Positions 10,700-23,358 of a DNA stretch of 64,000 bases are shown here, piece by piece. Source of the stretch: Boswellia sacra. Lineage: Eukaryota; Streptophyta; Magnoliopsida; Sapindales; Burseraceae. The stretch lies in assembly GCA_013180625.2 (NCBI GenBank), contig SNVD02003292.1, positions 1 to 64,000 on the forward strand, in the 5' to 3' direction. The number at the start of each line of letters is the position of its first letter. Position 1 is the first letter of the stretch. The position numbers were made by a program, and so were the translations under genes. The notes beneath the pieces were generated by a model. The model searched no databases and had not been told where the DNA came from. It worked only from the letters and a program-made list of their open reading frames with translations.

Positions 10700-13600
10700 T
10701 AAGGATAAATTATGTAATTGTTAAACAAAAGCTAGTTCTTTTTTAGGATTTTTGTCTAAATTTTGCTTGCTGGATTGCCAAGTTTTGTTTCTTGAATTTT
10801 ATTATATCTTAAATTACATTGTTAAAAGTGGGTTGGTGTTTAATGTAGACACAAAACTTAGATTAATGTTTTGTACAAGGAGAATTGATTTGCGTTATAT
10901 ATTATGGGTGAAATAATATCCACTAGAATCTAAAACAAATTCTACATGCAATAATCAAAGCAACACATATATCTATGCATAAAGATATTTAATAATACAA
11001 CTTTGATCATTGTAAGCATGTATTGCATAATTACTTCACTACTCATCCTATAACAAGATTACTATATGCAAAAACCATAACATGAATCCATACAAACAAT
11101 ATCAATACCCTAAAAAAAGATTCACTTTCCAAAAAATATGTATTCATATTTAGTGTTAACTTCATGGAAAATTTCAAACATAATTGATCATTGTAAGCAA
11201 TAACTTCAAAAAGAAAAATGCCTAGTGATGCTATTTTATGATTGTTTAATTCTCTAGCACTTGATGATTATCTTGAAACACAGATTCAACAATCTATGAA
11301 GCTAGTTTGATATAAGTCTAACAGCAATTTTCTGTGAAAAATTATTGTAGCGCAAGTTGTTTGATTATTTACAAGTCCAAAATATCCTCAATTAGATAAT
11401 AACGATTTAGAAATATAGGAAGCCAATTTACAAAATTTAATAACAGTGCATAATATCTATTTTGCTTTGTTTCTAGTATTTTTACTTCTTACATTTTGTC
11501 CTTGGGTGCACAAGCTGAATTCCTACTAATTTACATATGCTCATTTTTACTAATGCTCTTACCATTTCTAAGAAGTTGTGTCCATATTTCTAAATCAAGC
11601 AAGCATAAAAAGTATAAATTGAAGAAACTTATGCAACTATAAGAGCCAATCCTTCAAATTATACTCTGTACATCTTTAGGCTGCATATCAACTTATGGAC
11701 AACGAACACATCATGCAAAGCTGAATTATTACTGCTGAATGTTCCAGACGGAGAACCAAGCTGATTGGTTTCACCTTGTGTTTGGGATTAGGGGTGCGGC
11801 CAAAAAAAAAAAGGAAAAATCAGTATTTAAATTTGGTGCTAAACAGTGATTTGATACAAAGTGCTTTTAATATATTAAAATATTAATGAAGATTTATAAA
11901 ACACACATATATGTCTGAGTATTCAGCTATTTATTACCTAAACAACGAAATTGTGCAAGCCAATGATAGACCTGTGCAGCAAAGAACCAAATCTTGCAAA
12001 TATTTGTCAACTTGCAATCAACAAATCTTTTTGTTTGGAAGTATGCTGCACCTGTATAATCAAATTGTTAAATGCAAAAGGAAAAAAATATGTTTATGAA
12101 AGGAATTGAAAACAACTGAATAAAATATAATTGAAAACCACTGATAAACCTGCATAACCATTGTGAAGCCAAAGGGATTCAAGATGCATCTTGGATTTTC
12201 GATATAGGTACATTTTGGGTACATGAATATGTAGATGGAAAAATTACAAGGTCTTGTAATATCTAATTATAAAAAGAATTAGAACTAAAACATGTAGGAG
12301 CAAACAATTGGTAAGACAAAGAAAAAAGATAAATTTGGTGAGCCAGAAAAAGTGCGTAAAAGGACTCAAAAACTGACTCTAAAAAATAAAATCGTTTTTG
12401 AAATATAATGAGTCAAAGAAAATTATTCAGATTTACCAGTTATGAATAACCTGAACCCAAGCAAGATATCAACCATAAAAATTCAAAAATTCTCGTACTA
12501 TATGTAGTTTTTAAACAAAAACTAGGTTTAATCTATTGTGTAATATGATTCAAAGACACTAGTCAATAGGTACACAACATTCTATTAAAAAATAATCAGT
12601 CAAGAACAATGGAATAAAAGCAAACCAGTCTAAAATTTTTAGCATCTAATTAGCTTAATTTGTATGCAAGAAATAAAGAATATTTAACACAAGAGGAAAT
12701 CATATTAAGGCAGTAATAATACTGATTTTATCATACAATAAAAGGAAAAATAATAGTCAATTGAGATTTATACTTGGGCAGCAATATAGGTTGAAATCTT
12801 ACTTCCACAGGAGAGCCCAAAGTGCAGAGGAATGCAACTGCTAAGTTGAGTAGATTACTTTCAGAAGCTGACTTTAAATGTAATGACAGAACCTGTTTCT
12901 GATTTAAGGGAGTCTCTACCCTTTCTTCTAACTATTTCCTCAACCTGTTTTTGTTTTTGAATTAAAAAAAAAAGATAAATTAATTTTGTAAAATGCAAAG
13001 CCAACAAAATCATATAAATGATCACATAACCAATGATCCTTCTCTTCTTTTGACGAATGCCAATTGTGCATGCTTTGACCAAACAAGTAACAATTAATTC
13101 CACTAACTTAGAAAGTAATTAAGTCCATCATCAACATCATCATCATCATCACCATTATTGTGATTATTTAAATGCCCAGATTTATATTTATGAAAGATTA
13201 GCAAATAATAGCTTTCACTACCCCCAAATTGATAGTGGCTAAGATCAGCTTTCTCTCTAGATCATTATATTATTTATATTATTAAAAAAATATTAATAAA
13301 TAAATAACTTTTGGTTACAGAAATAATAAAAAAATATCTATTCACAAGTAGTCAAATGCACAATTTAGAATCCCAATTATATAATTTAAGAAATTAACTT
13401 CACATAGAAAATTAAAATTGTGGACAATGGAATGCATGAAATCATCAATTTCAGTCACAAATCATCATTGGATAAAATTAAAGGGAAAATAATAGCTGGC
13501 ATTACTTAGCAAAATTAATATCCAAACATGGAAAGGATTCGATTTAGAATCCATTATTGGCTTCACAAAATTTTTTAGTAAAAGATGAATCTAGTTGTAA

Positions 13601-15594
13601 GCTAAGATATTCAATACAATAATGAATTATTATAATTTTCACAGGAGATTGACTAATGATTTTTAATTAAGAAAACGTAAAATTGATGATTTTATTTATA
13701 TATGATATTTAAGTAGTCTTGATCTCATTTTTTTTTACTACATTTTCACGAAATTTTTAAAAGAAGGATCAGCATAGTCAAAATTATAAAAATTTTTATC
13801 AAATTTAACGTGTTAGCGTGGCACACGTTAACTGAAAATTGAACCAAAAAAGCAAATGACTTGTGAACAAAAACAAAGATATGGAAAGCATGGACGGCTC
13901 CAAAGGGTTAAATTGATTTTTTTTTTTATTAAAAATGGTAATGACAGGCCACTCGAAGCCTAGATTAAAGTAGTCAACCCGAAGTTTGACTATATTTAAT
14001 CAACTTGTAAAGCTTTTTTGTATTACTATCACCTTATGTAAAGTTTCAATTATATGAACCGCCAACGCACTTGCCGATCCTAATCTGCTCTCCTCTCTTT
14101 CTCACATTCTTTTCTTAATTTATGTTTTTTATAAATAGAGAAACCATTTATATTCAAAATTAACTTGGGCTAAAAAAAAATTAACAGTAAACAAAATTAG
14201 GATATTTTGTGTGCTGTAGATATTATTAACAATAAAAAAATTAATTGGCACAGAAATCATAAGTTTTCAGCTGTCAAAATACATAAGCAATGAAGACAAT
14301 CGAAGCCAAAGAAAAACATGTGCAGTAAAGAACCAAAGGCAGCAAATATTTGTCAACCTCCGCAGTCAGCAAATCTTTTCGCTTGGAAGTATGTTGCACC
14401 TGTATAATCAAATTGTTAAATGCAAAAGGAAAAACATGTGCACAAAAGGAATTGAAAAAAAAAATTAAATAAAGGTATAAAATGAGAAAAGAAAGCAAAA
14501 TATATAGTTTAAACTCGTTCATGCAGTGAAATTCAAGTTATAAAGTCCATGAGAACAATGAGCTTTACATTAAGCATATGAGAGAGAAAATAAATCTTTA
14601 AAATCCTTACCAGTTCACTGTATTCAAGACTCATCCACAATATTTCCCCTTTTAGCGGACCTGGGTACTTTAGCGTTTAATGAAACAGGTGTTGGTCAAC
14701 AAATAAAAGACATTTCGTTGAAACTAGAGTAAATGACCATCCACGCATATAGTATGCAAGAAATTTGCATGAGCCACAACACAAAACAAGAAGCACAGAT
14801 TCCTAATAACTTTATAAACATTGCAAATCTTCTAATTTGTTACATCAATATAAGGTACTTTACAAAACAGCTCAGATATCAAATAATCCAATGTGACTCA
14901 AAAGTCTAAGTTTTCTCCAAATAAACCACAAAAGTCATAATCCAAGTTTCATATTATACATGGTCTCTGTATACTCATTATATGAAGTATTTCAGATGAT
15001 GTCAAACTAAACCTTATCGAAATTAACAGAAAAATATTTAACAAAGAAGAAAACTTTGGCTAACATATGTACTTCCACCATATCAATTGTGACAGAAAAT
15101 TTTTTCACTTCTTCCACAATATAACTCCTACCTGCGACTCTTATTTACTTCCCAATTATATATGGATGTCAACAATTATTTTTACAAAATAATTAATAAC
15201 TCACCTAATAGTATATTCTATTTCTAAGTGTCCAAAAACCACAATTTCCTCACTTAACCAAGCTTTATTCAACTAAGATGTCCAGCTATGCGTTCATGCA
15301 TCATCACAAGGTTTGCATGACTAATTACTCTAGATAAATGTACTTGCAAAATGACTAATTACTAAAGAAAATAGACAGACTTAGATCCAAATTTTAGTCT
15401 GTATATCTACTATTACTAAATGGTCATTACAAGCTAAAAAGTAAAAGACCCAAACGGCAAATGAACCCAGAAAACACTCATGCGAAACTCTTCAAATTTC
15501 AATATCAAAGGAGTATCTTTCTTTGTACATCCCAATATCAATATCATAGTATTCACCTAATGTAGATAAAAGCATTTTCAAGATGAAGAATATA
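10700..15594. other. AT-rich non-coding stretch with scattered exon-like pieces
   Basis: About 4.9 kb of AT-rich sequence without a long open frame. It includes an ATC/ATCATC microsatellite (13125-13155) and many A/T runs. The only structured content I could support is the set of minus-strand exon-like pieces listed separately. No tRNA or rRNA was noticed. Confidence 0.5.
11690..14700 (-). pseudogene. unidentified minus-strand gene remnant (exon-like pieces)
   Basis: Short minus-strand segments read like exons with plausible splice borders. They are KYPGPLKGEILWMSLEYSEL (about 14685-14617, followed by GTAAG), VQHTSKRKDLLTAEVDKYLL (about 14402-14310, preceded by ATTATACAG), ELIVTCLVKACTIGIRQKKR (13100-13040), VEEIVRRKGRDSLKSETG (12950-12895, preceded by an AG), NLAVAFLCTLGSPVE (12850-12795, followed by GTAAG) and GETNQLGSPSGTFSSNNSAL (11790-11700). 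I do not recognise the protein. A decayed second copy of the QHTSK exon lies at 12055-11960. This could be one old gene, interrupted further upstream by the copia element at 15600. Exon status is inference. Confidence 0.3.
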
Positions 15595-15599
15595 ATATA

Positions 15600-15771
15600 T
15601 GTTAAATCTCTATATAGGAATTTAGGATTGTGTTCTTATTAGATACATATTTGATTCTCTATTTCCTGTTTTATTTCCTCTTATAGTATTATATATATGT
15701 ACACCTATTTACAATGGAATACACATAAAAAATATTTCTCCTAAATTCGTTTCTATCTCTCTCTCTCAACA
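15600..15771 (+). repeat. 5' LTR of copia element 15.6-20.6 kb
   Basis: 172 bp, TG...CA ends, with a TATATATATG stretch near 15692 that could serve as the promoter. Confidence 0.92.
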
Positions 15772-15783
15772 TGGTATCAAAGC
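15772..15783 (+). other. primer binding site, initiator tRNA-Met type
   Basis: TGGTATCAAAGC directly abuts the LTR end. It is complementary to the 3' end of plant initiator tRNA-Met, with one change from TGGTATCAGAGC. Confidence 0.85.
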
Positions 15784-16362
15784 TTAACATCGTTCCACCA
15801 AATTCATCATAAATTCCATAAACCCCAAACACAGTTACTGTTCATTACTGTTTCTCGTGGAGTTACTGTTCATCACCGGCCACCGGCGCATCACCTATCA
15901 CCGAATACATCAACTTGTAGATCGGATTGTCCCCATCATTCTTCCCTTCATCACCGTCACCAGAATCTCACCAGAAACCCTTCAAATCGCCAAAAAGACC
16001 GTTCGTCACTTTACTGTTCATCAACCCTAACATTTCTACCTAAGTGAAATCAGCCAGCTCCGATCAGCGATGACAATCACAGCCTGCACGTCTGAGATCG
16101 CCAGTCGCAGGCAACCAAAAGCCCCCTGCCTCCGATTCTACCGAAAAAATTTTTCGATCACCGAAAAATCTGCTGTTTGGTTCAAATATGGCCGGAAATC
16201 ACTCTATTAAAGTCACCAGTCAATGGTGAACAAAACCTCTCTGTCTGTGTTTAAAAAAAAAAAGGTATGCCGAAAAATTTTTTGGGTTGCCAGAAAAATT
16301 TTTCGATCATCGGAAAAATGCAGTCTCACCTGAATCTGATTGAAAAATTGTGTTTGAGGTTT

Positions 16363-19300
16363 CCATGGCTTCTCAACCGTCCTCTAATCCTCCTGGAGTT
16401 GGTGGTTCCATCACAGCCGTAAAATTGAATGACTCCAATTACAAGTTATGGGCAAAAGCAGTAACCAAATATTTGATTGGCTAAGGGAAACATAATTATC
16501 TTACACAAGATCCTCCATCGTCTGATTCAAAGGAGTATGCTAAATGGATTCAGGAAGACAATTTGATTACTATATGGTTGTGCAATAGTATGGAGCCATC
16601 ACTTGCAGCAACTGTGATGTGGGTTGATACTACAAAAGAGTTGTGGAATTCACTTCAAGATAGGTTTGGCGGCTCTCCAAATGTCTCTAACATTTTTGAT
16701 GTTTACTCTACCTTATTTTCTTGTCAGCAAGGTGCTAAAATGTTAAGTGAATATTTAGGAGAAATCGAAGGATTAATGGGTGAGCTTAACTCTTATCATC
16801 CTATTACTACTGATGTTGAGACATTACGTAAACAACGAGAAGAATTATTTATTGTTAAGTTCCTGTCTAGCTTAAATCCTATCTATGAAAGTGCTAAGAA
16901 TAGTATCTTGATTGAGAAAGATCTCCCAAGTCTTAAAACTGCATATGCTCGACTCCAACAATTACCCACCTCTCAACATAATCAGGAAGCCTTTATCTTA
17001 GTTGTGTTTGGTAGTCGAGGCAGAGGATCCTTTTCTAGACAAAGTAGAGGGTGTGTTAGAGATCGAGGTGGAAGAGCTCCTTGTTCCCATTGTGGTAGAC
17101 TTAATCATCCTTCAAAAAAGTGTTGGGATAAGTTTGGAAAACCTGAATGGGCAAATCAAAGTTTTGAGGAGCGTCTTTCCGTTGGTAATTCATCTAACTC
17201 TCATGCTCCACCTTCTGCGCAGTCTGCTCAAAAATCTGAAAGTCAACCAGTCGGTGAGCCTTTCGCTTCCTTAGTCCAAACAGGTAGGTCCACTGCCTTA
17301 TTTTCTTCTTCAAACCCACATCATTGGATTATAGACTCTGGAGCTTCTTCTCACCTGACTGGTAATGATTCACTTTTTAGTTCATTTATCCCTTCTAATA
17401 AACAGTCATTAGTCATTCTTGCTGATGGTTCTAAAACCCAAGTACAAGGGTTTGGAACCATTTGTACATCTAGTTTTCATTTACCTTCGATGTTACATGT
17501 TCCTAGATTTTCTGTTAATCTTTTATCCGTTAGCCAGTTAACCAAAAATTTAAATTGCACAGTCACTTTTTTTCCATCCTATTGTATTTTTTAGGATTTT
17601 GGTACAAAGAAGATGATTGGTGGCGGGCATGAAAAAAATGACGTTTATCACTTGTTTGAAGCACTTTCGTCCTCTCATACAACTCTTGCTTCGTCTGTCT
17701 CTCCAGAATAATGGCATTATCGTTTAGATTACCCTTCAAATAAATTGCTTCAACATATGGGTTTTTCTAGTCCAACTCAAATTGAATGTGAGTCTTGTCA
17801 GTTAGGTAAACATTCTTGTTTTTTATTTCGTAGTCGAGTCAATAAAATTAGTGACCAACCGTTTGATTTGGTTCACTCAGATGTATGGGGTCCTTGTCGA
17901 GTTACCAATAGTCATGGGTTTAAAAATTTTGTATCATTTGTGGATGATCATTCTAGAGTTACTTAGTTGTATTTGTTAAAAGATCGATCTGAGGTCCCTA
18001 GTATGTTTCAAATGTTTTACAATGAAATAAAGACTCAGTTTGGTATTTCTATTAAAGTTTTACGTTCTGATAATGCTTTAGAATATACTTCTTCCTCGTT
18101 ATCTACTTTTTCTAGCACTAATGGGATCTTACATCAAACATTATGTACTTACACCCCTCAGCAGAATGGAGTTGCTGAGCGAAAAAATAGACATTTGTTA
18201 GATGTGGCTCGAACTCTGTTATTTCATATGAAAGTCCCATCAAAATATTGGGGAGAAGCTTTACTTACTGCATGTTACCTTATTAAGTGGGTTCCTTCTT
18301 CTGTCCTTAATTTTCAGTCTCCATACTCCATCTTATTCCCTAATCAACCTGTTTTTCCTCTTTCTCCTCGTATTTTTGGTTGTGTTTGTTTTGTCCATCT
18401 TCATAGGTTTCTGATAAACTGTCTCCTCGATCCACCAAATGTATTTTTCTTGGGTATTCTAGAACTCAAAAAGGTTACAAATGTCTTGACCCTTGCTCAA
18501 GAAAAACTTTTGGCAGTGCAAATGTCACCTTTTTTGAGTCCACATCATATTTTTTATCGAGTGGTTCTAGACTTGATACTGGTCTAGTTGATCCTCCAAT
18601 ACCAATGTCACTTCTACCGTGTCCCTCAACTCCACCGCTCCTAGTTTATTCTAGGTGAAAACCACATCAATCACATGCTACACAAGATGATTTACCACTC
18701 CCTGATCTGCCCATCACTCAAGCTTCTGCTTCTACTCCAGATCTGACTCCTCCTACAAATGAGTATTTTGATCTTGATCTCTCTATTGCTCTTCGCAAAG
18801 GTACTAGAAATTCTCAAAGGTATCCTATCTCTCAGTTTGTCTCCTTTAATGCCTTATCATTGTCTTCTCACTCCTTTGCTTTGTGTTTGTTGTGGTTTCT
18901 ATTCCTAAAAATTACCAAGAAGCTTTGGCTCATCCTGGCTGGAGGAAAGCTATGGAAGATGAGATGTCAGCACTCTGTGATCGTGGTACATGGGAGTTAC
19001 AAAAATTACTAGGCAGTAAAGAAGTGGTTGGTTGTCGTTGGGTCTTTGTTCTCAAATATCATCCTGATGGTACTATTGAACGATTAAAAGCTCGTCTTGT
19101 TGCTAAAAAGTACACTCAAACTTATGGTGTTGACTATGGTGAGACTTTTTCTCCTGTTGCCAGACTCAATTCAGTTCGCATTCTCATTTCCCTTGCTGTG
19201 TTTTTTGGCTAGCCCCTCTTCCAGCTAGCTGTCAAAAATGCCTTCTTGTATGGTGATTTACACGAGGAGGTTTATATGGAGCAACCACCTGGATTTGTTG

Positions 19301-20430
19301 CTCAAGGGGAGTTAAGCAACTTTGTTTGTAAGTTACAGAAGGCTATTTATGGTTTGAAGCAGTCATCTAAGGCCTGGTTTGAAAAATTGAGTGGCATTTT
19401 GGCTTCGATCAACTTCTCCTGTTGTCAATCTGATCACTCAGTATTTGTTAAACATACAAGATCAGGTATGGTTATACTGCAAATGATATCATTGTGACTG
19501 GGAGTGATTCTAATGGCATAGAAGAAGTGAAAAGACATCTAAAGACACATTTTCAAACAAAAGACTTGGGGTAACTCAGATACTTTCTTGGAATTGAAGT
19601 TTTAAAGAGTAAAGAAGGTATCATTTTATCTCAGAGAAAGTATGTACAAGACTTACTTGATGAGACAGGTATGTTAGGATCTAAGCCAATAGAGACCCTT
19701 ATGGATCCTAATGTAATATTGGATGGTGACAACAATCCAGATTTTGAAGATAAGAAAAGATATAGAAGTCTTGTGGGAAAGTTGATTTATCTTGTTGTCA
19801 TTAGACCTGATATTACTTTTGCAGTGGGAGCAGTTAGTTAGTATATGCAAAATCCGAAGAAGATCCATTGGGAGGCGGTATGTAGAATTCTACGATATCT
19901 AAAACAGTCCGTTGGTAAAGGAATTTTTTACAAGAAAGGTAAAGAGTTGGACATTGTTGGGTATTCTGATGCTGATTGGGCTGGATCCAAAACTGATAGG
20001 AAGTCCACAAGTAGATATTGTACCTTCTTGGGAGGCAATCTAGTGACTTGGAGAAGCAATAAACAAAATGTAGTTGCGAGATCTAGTGCAAAGGTAGAGC
20101 ATCGTGCTATGGCTCATACAACATGTGAGATTATGTGGGTCAAGAATTTCTTAACTGATATTGGAATTGATTTAAAAGCCATCAAAAATGTTTTATGATA
20201 ATATGGTTGTAACATATATTGCTAGTAATCCAGTTTTTCATGAAAGAACTAAACACATCAAAGTAGATTGTCACTTTGTTCGTGAGGCTGTAATGAGTGA
20301 AGAGATTATCACTCTTTATGTTAAGTCTGAAGACCAAATTGGAGATCTTTTTACCAAGGCAGTTCATAAAGGAGTTTTTCTTCATCTATTTTCCAAGTTG
20401 GGCATCAAGAATATCTATACTCCAACTTGA
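16363..20430 (+). pseudogene. copia gag-pol, multiply broken
   Basis: Gag starts with MASQPSSNPP at 16363 and meets a TAA within 45 codons. The long frame 16563-17594 carries the rest of gag, a zinc knuckle (CSHCGRLNHPSKKCW) and the protease motif WIIDSGASSHLTG. Then follow GAG-pre-integrase with LGKHSC (17745-17966, ending in a TAG), integrase core with SDNALEYTS and QQNGVAERKNRH (17967-18587), RT N-terminus WRKAMEDEMSAL (18883-19212), RT middle (19246-19497), and RNase H with GYSDADWAGSKTDRKSTSRY (19845-20198) to 20430. At the RT active site the family's YVDD is replaced by a frame break before NDIIVTG. Stops occur in nearly every domain, so it is inactive. Confidence 0.9.
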
Positions 20431-20436
20431 GGGGAG
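20427..20436 (+). other. polypurine tract of the copia element
   Basis: TTGAGGGGAG lies directly before the 3' LTR. Confidence 0.75.
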
Positions 20437-20608
20437 TGTTAAATCTCTATATAGGAATTTAGGATTGTGTTCCTATTAGATACATATTTGATTCTCCCTT
20501 TCCTGTTTTATTTCCTCTTATTGTGCTATATATATGTACACCTATTTACAATGGAATACACATAAAAAATATTTCTCCTAAATTCGTTTCTACCTCTCTC
20601 TCTCAACA
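20437..20608 (+). repeat. 3' LTR of copia element 15.6-20.6 kb
   Basis: 172 bp, same ends as the 5' LTR, with about seven substitutions relative to it. Confidence 0.92.
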
Positions 20609-20613
20609 ATATA

Positions 20614-23353
20614 TATTTTAAATTCTTTTCCAAAAGATATGGTTGATAAAAACTATTTAAAAAAACCTCCTTTATGGTATTTTGTTTTTTAGAAAGCCAA
20701 ATGTCTCAACGCGGCTTCAAAACCGCAGCTTTAAATTTTGCATTGTAAGATGACGATCATAAATACAAAGAATCTCTAAAATCTTACTAGCATTTTTGTC
20801 AATTAGATAACTGAATTATCCTCATATATTGTTGGATACTAAGAACTAAACAATATTAATTTCCATAACTCCAACATTCCAAAGAAAAAATAAACACTTA
20901 GTTATGGCTTCTCAATACAGCTAATGTCTGTGCATCAAATATTATATAAAACGCAGCTGTAGAAATCTAAGAGCAGGCCAGCTACAATTTCAAAATATGC
21001 AAATCAAAGGACCAAACCTCCAAATGAATCCAGTTATAAGCTGAAGTCAAGTTTTGATATATATAATTAAATATTTAATTTATTTTATGATTATCATTAA
21101 TCTATACATATATACACCAAATAGGTAGTGTGGAGACTGAAGAATAAGATATCTGATGTGTAAAAGAAAAGATATATTATCCTTTCAGCAACTGAAGTTA
21201 TATAGTTCTCGCTAGCCGGATGATATTATTAATTATTAATTAAACAAGCATAAAAATGCACTGCAAAAGCTAATAAGTGTTGGCCCTTCATTGTTCGATA
21301 TTGTAAAGAGAAAAAATAGAGAGACAGCCCAAACAAAAGATTAATAATAAGTTGAAGTGAAGATTGGGACATTGCTGCACAAATTATATAAAAATTAATG
21401 ATATTATAATATTATAGAATATACACGATCTTGGTAGTTGTGAAAACTGAAGAAGAAGATCTCTGACATTTTAAAACACTGTAAGTAGTATTATATTAAA
21501 ATACGATAGAGATATGAAAATTGGCATGGGTTAATCAATTACACTTTTTCTCAAAAACCTATAGTAATTTACCAATAGATAACAGGGACATGAAAAAAAT
21601 GAGATATAACAAAATACACTACTAAAAAATTGTTCAATATAATGAGATTGATTAAGCAAACTTTGAAAGTTGTGGGAGCAATAGTTTGTCGTAGGCAAGT
21701 ACCTGATTAGCAAATAGCTCTCTTTCTTGTTTGTTCTAAATAATGCCAATTGAAATTCCTCCTATATGCAAATGAAATAAAGGAATAAACTCAAAAATTA
21801 CCAGATAAATTTATGGTAAAAAATATGCTAGAGACTTGACCAACTATACAAATGAAATCATAGCTAAAGTATAATTGCTCATTATCATATATACAAAGTT
21901 TCAAAGTTCCAACAAGCCTTGTTAATCAGCCCATCATCAATCACAACAGTACTGATCTTTTTAGAGAGCTCACAAAGTTCCTCAACTTCACTTATGCTAA
22001 TTGTTATGTGAGAATAATGACACTCGTGAGTAAATTAATTGAATTTGAGTGGGAATTCAGAGGTGAATAATTAGTTTGAGAGTAAACATTTAATAATTTA
22101 ATAATTAAATCAAATCTAGGTCATAACAATTATGAGCTAAATACATTGCTTTCTCTATCCATGAGACCATCCAGATGATATTGGTACCACAAGACTTCTG
22201 AAAAACATGTAGGCAAAGTCAACTCTTCTTCACAAATGAATAGAACTTATAAATAATAACAGCCAATAATGCTAAAAAATGAACACAAAATCAAAGTAGC
22301 ATGAATTCAACACTCAAATTCACCAAAAATTCAAAATAAAATAAAATCATTAAAAAACTTATAAAGTACTCGACAATAAAACAAAATATAATTCCTAAAC
22401 ACAAAAAAATTCCCAGCAAGCAAAAATAAAATGAAATCTTGACATTAAAAGAAACAGAAAAAAAATTCTAAAAAACTAAAATCTCTGCCTTTTCCAAGTA
22501 CTTGCAATATTACTTCTCAACAATTGGACTAATGCATTAACTAAAATAAAACAAAATACTCTATTAATTCTCTCAGGCACTTCTGCAAACATAGAAAAAA
22601 ACATTGAACTTTACATGGTTTGAAAAATCAATACTAAAAATCTTGTTGGTGAATTGTCTAAAAAAAGATCATATTCCCCCCTATTCTCTTGGCATATGTT
22701 GTTTTGACTCAACAAGAATAGAGTTATATTAGTTGGTTTAGATGGAACGGAAGAAGTTATTAACTTTGGGGAAGGCATGGCATGTGGTGGTTGAATGTTA
22801 TGTTGTTTGGATTTCAAAGACTCTTGCTCTTGTAAAAAGGCCTAGGTTAGGAGAAATCTGATGAATTAATCAAGATATATGTCCTCCAGAGAGAATTGAT
22901 TGCAAGAAGAAGACAAAGTGCACAATAACTTCATTTCTCCATTACTTTAAAAAAAATGAAGCAGATTACAAAATCAGATTTAATAAAATTAGATTTTGTT
23001 ATATAATTTCTTAAGTTTGTTTTGTCTGATATTAATTATTAATATTAATTTCATTTACTAATATGGGCATCCGTATTCTTATGTATGTCTTGATAAGTTA
23101 TACGTAGTCAAAGGCAATATTTTAGGTTCAAGGTTTTGTAGTATTGATTTAATCTGTGGTACTTGAAATGTTTCATTGACTAGTTAGCTTGTGATGTTGC
23201 TATTTGGTTTCACTTTGATTCTTACTTACAATTTGTAATGCTTTATATTTGTGGAACTTACCAAATAAATATAATTTATGAAAGAATTTTGATTGTGATA
23301 TCCTCCTTCTCTCATTTCATCTTTAAAAGAATTTTGATTTTTGAACAGATTGT
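20614..23353 (-). pseudogene. AT-rich stretch with unidentified minus-strand exon-like pieces
   Basis: Mostly AT-rich non-coding DNA. Minus-strand segments that read like protein are KSKQHNIQPPHAMPSPKLIT (22820-22700), SEVLWYQYHLDGLMDRESNV (22200-22140, preceded by TTCAG), ISEVEELCELSKKISTVVID followed by DGLINKACW (22005-21905), and ERELFANQVLAYDKLLLPQL (21725-21660). None belongs to a family I recognise. With the pieces at 11.7-14.7 kb they could be 5' exons of one minus-strand gene, with the copia element of 15.6-20.6 kb in an intron. That is inference from orientation only. A possible transposon end, CACTACTAAAAAATTG, occurs at 21616. Confidence 0.28.
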
Positions 23354-23358
23354 ATGTC

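Larger units (their letters stand above)
3888..10700 (-). mobile_element. CACTA (En/Spm) element 1, interrupted by two retroelements
   Basis: Two minus-strand CACTA genes lie head to tail: a TNP2-type transposase (10649 to about 5540) and a Ptta/En/Spm-type gene (about 5400 to 3893). A gypsy element entered the second gene at 3888, and a copia solo LTR entered the first at 8538-10325. I could not find the terminal CACTA inverted repeats. The left one would lie beyond the gypsy insertion, and no clear TAGTG terminus shows between 10.7 and 15.6 kb. Both edges are therefore estimates. Confidence 0.7.
15600..20608 (+). mobile_element. complete but inactive Ty1/copia element with TSD
   Basis: The 5009-bp element is bounded by two 172-bp LTRs (15600-15771 and 20437-20608) that begin TGTTAAATCTC and end CTCTCTCAACA. 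It is flanked by the 5-bp direct repeat ATATA (15595-15599, 20609-20613). A tRNA-iMet-type PBS follows the 5' LTR, and a purine tract precedes the 3' LTR. By eye the LTRs differ at about 7 of 172 positions (near 4%), so the insertion is not recent. Short LTRs and total length recall the Ale/Retrofit-type copia lineages, but this is a guess. Confidence 0.93.

Noticed and set aside
13125..13155. ATCATC repeat as a possible CRISPR-like or regulatory array
   Set aside because: Plain trinucleotide microsatellite with no spacers; the genome is that of a plant.
17002..17274. 90-aa frame inside copia gag-pol
   Set aside because: Out-of-frame shadow of the gag/protease frame 16563-17594.
21616..21631. 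CACTACTAAAAAATTG as a transposon end pairing with the terminus at 36985
   Set aside because: Only the first six bases agree with the right TIR, there is no subterminal array, and the nesting order makes the pairing impossible.
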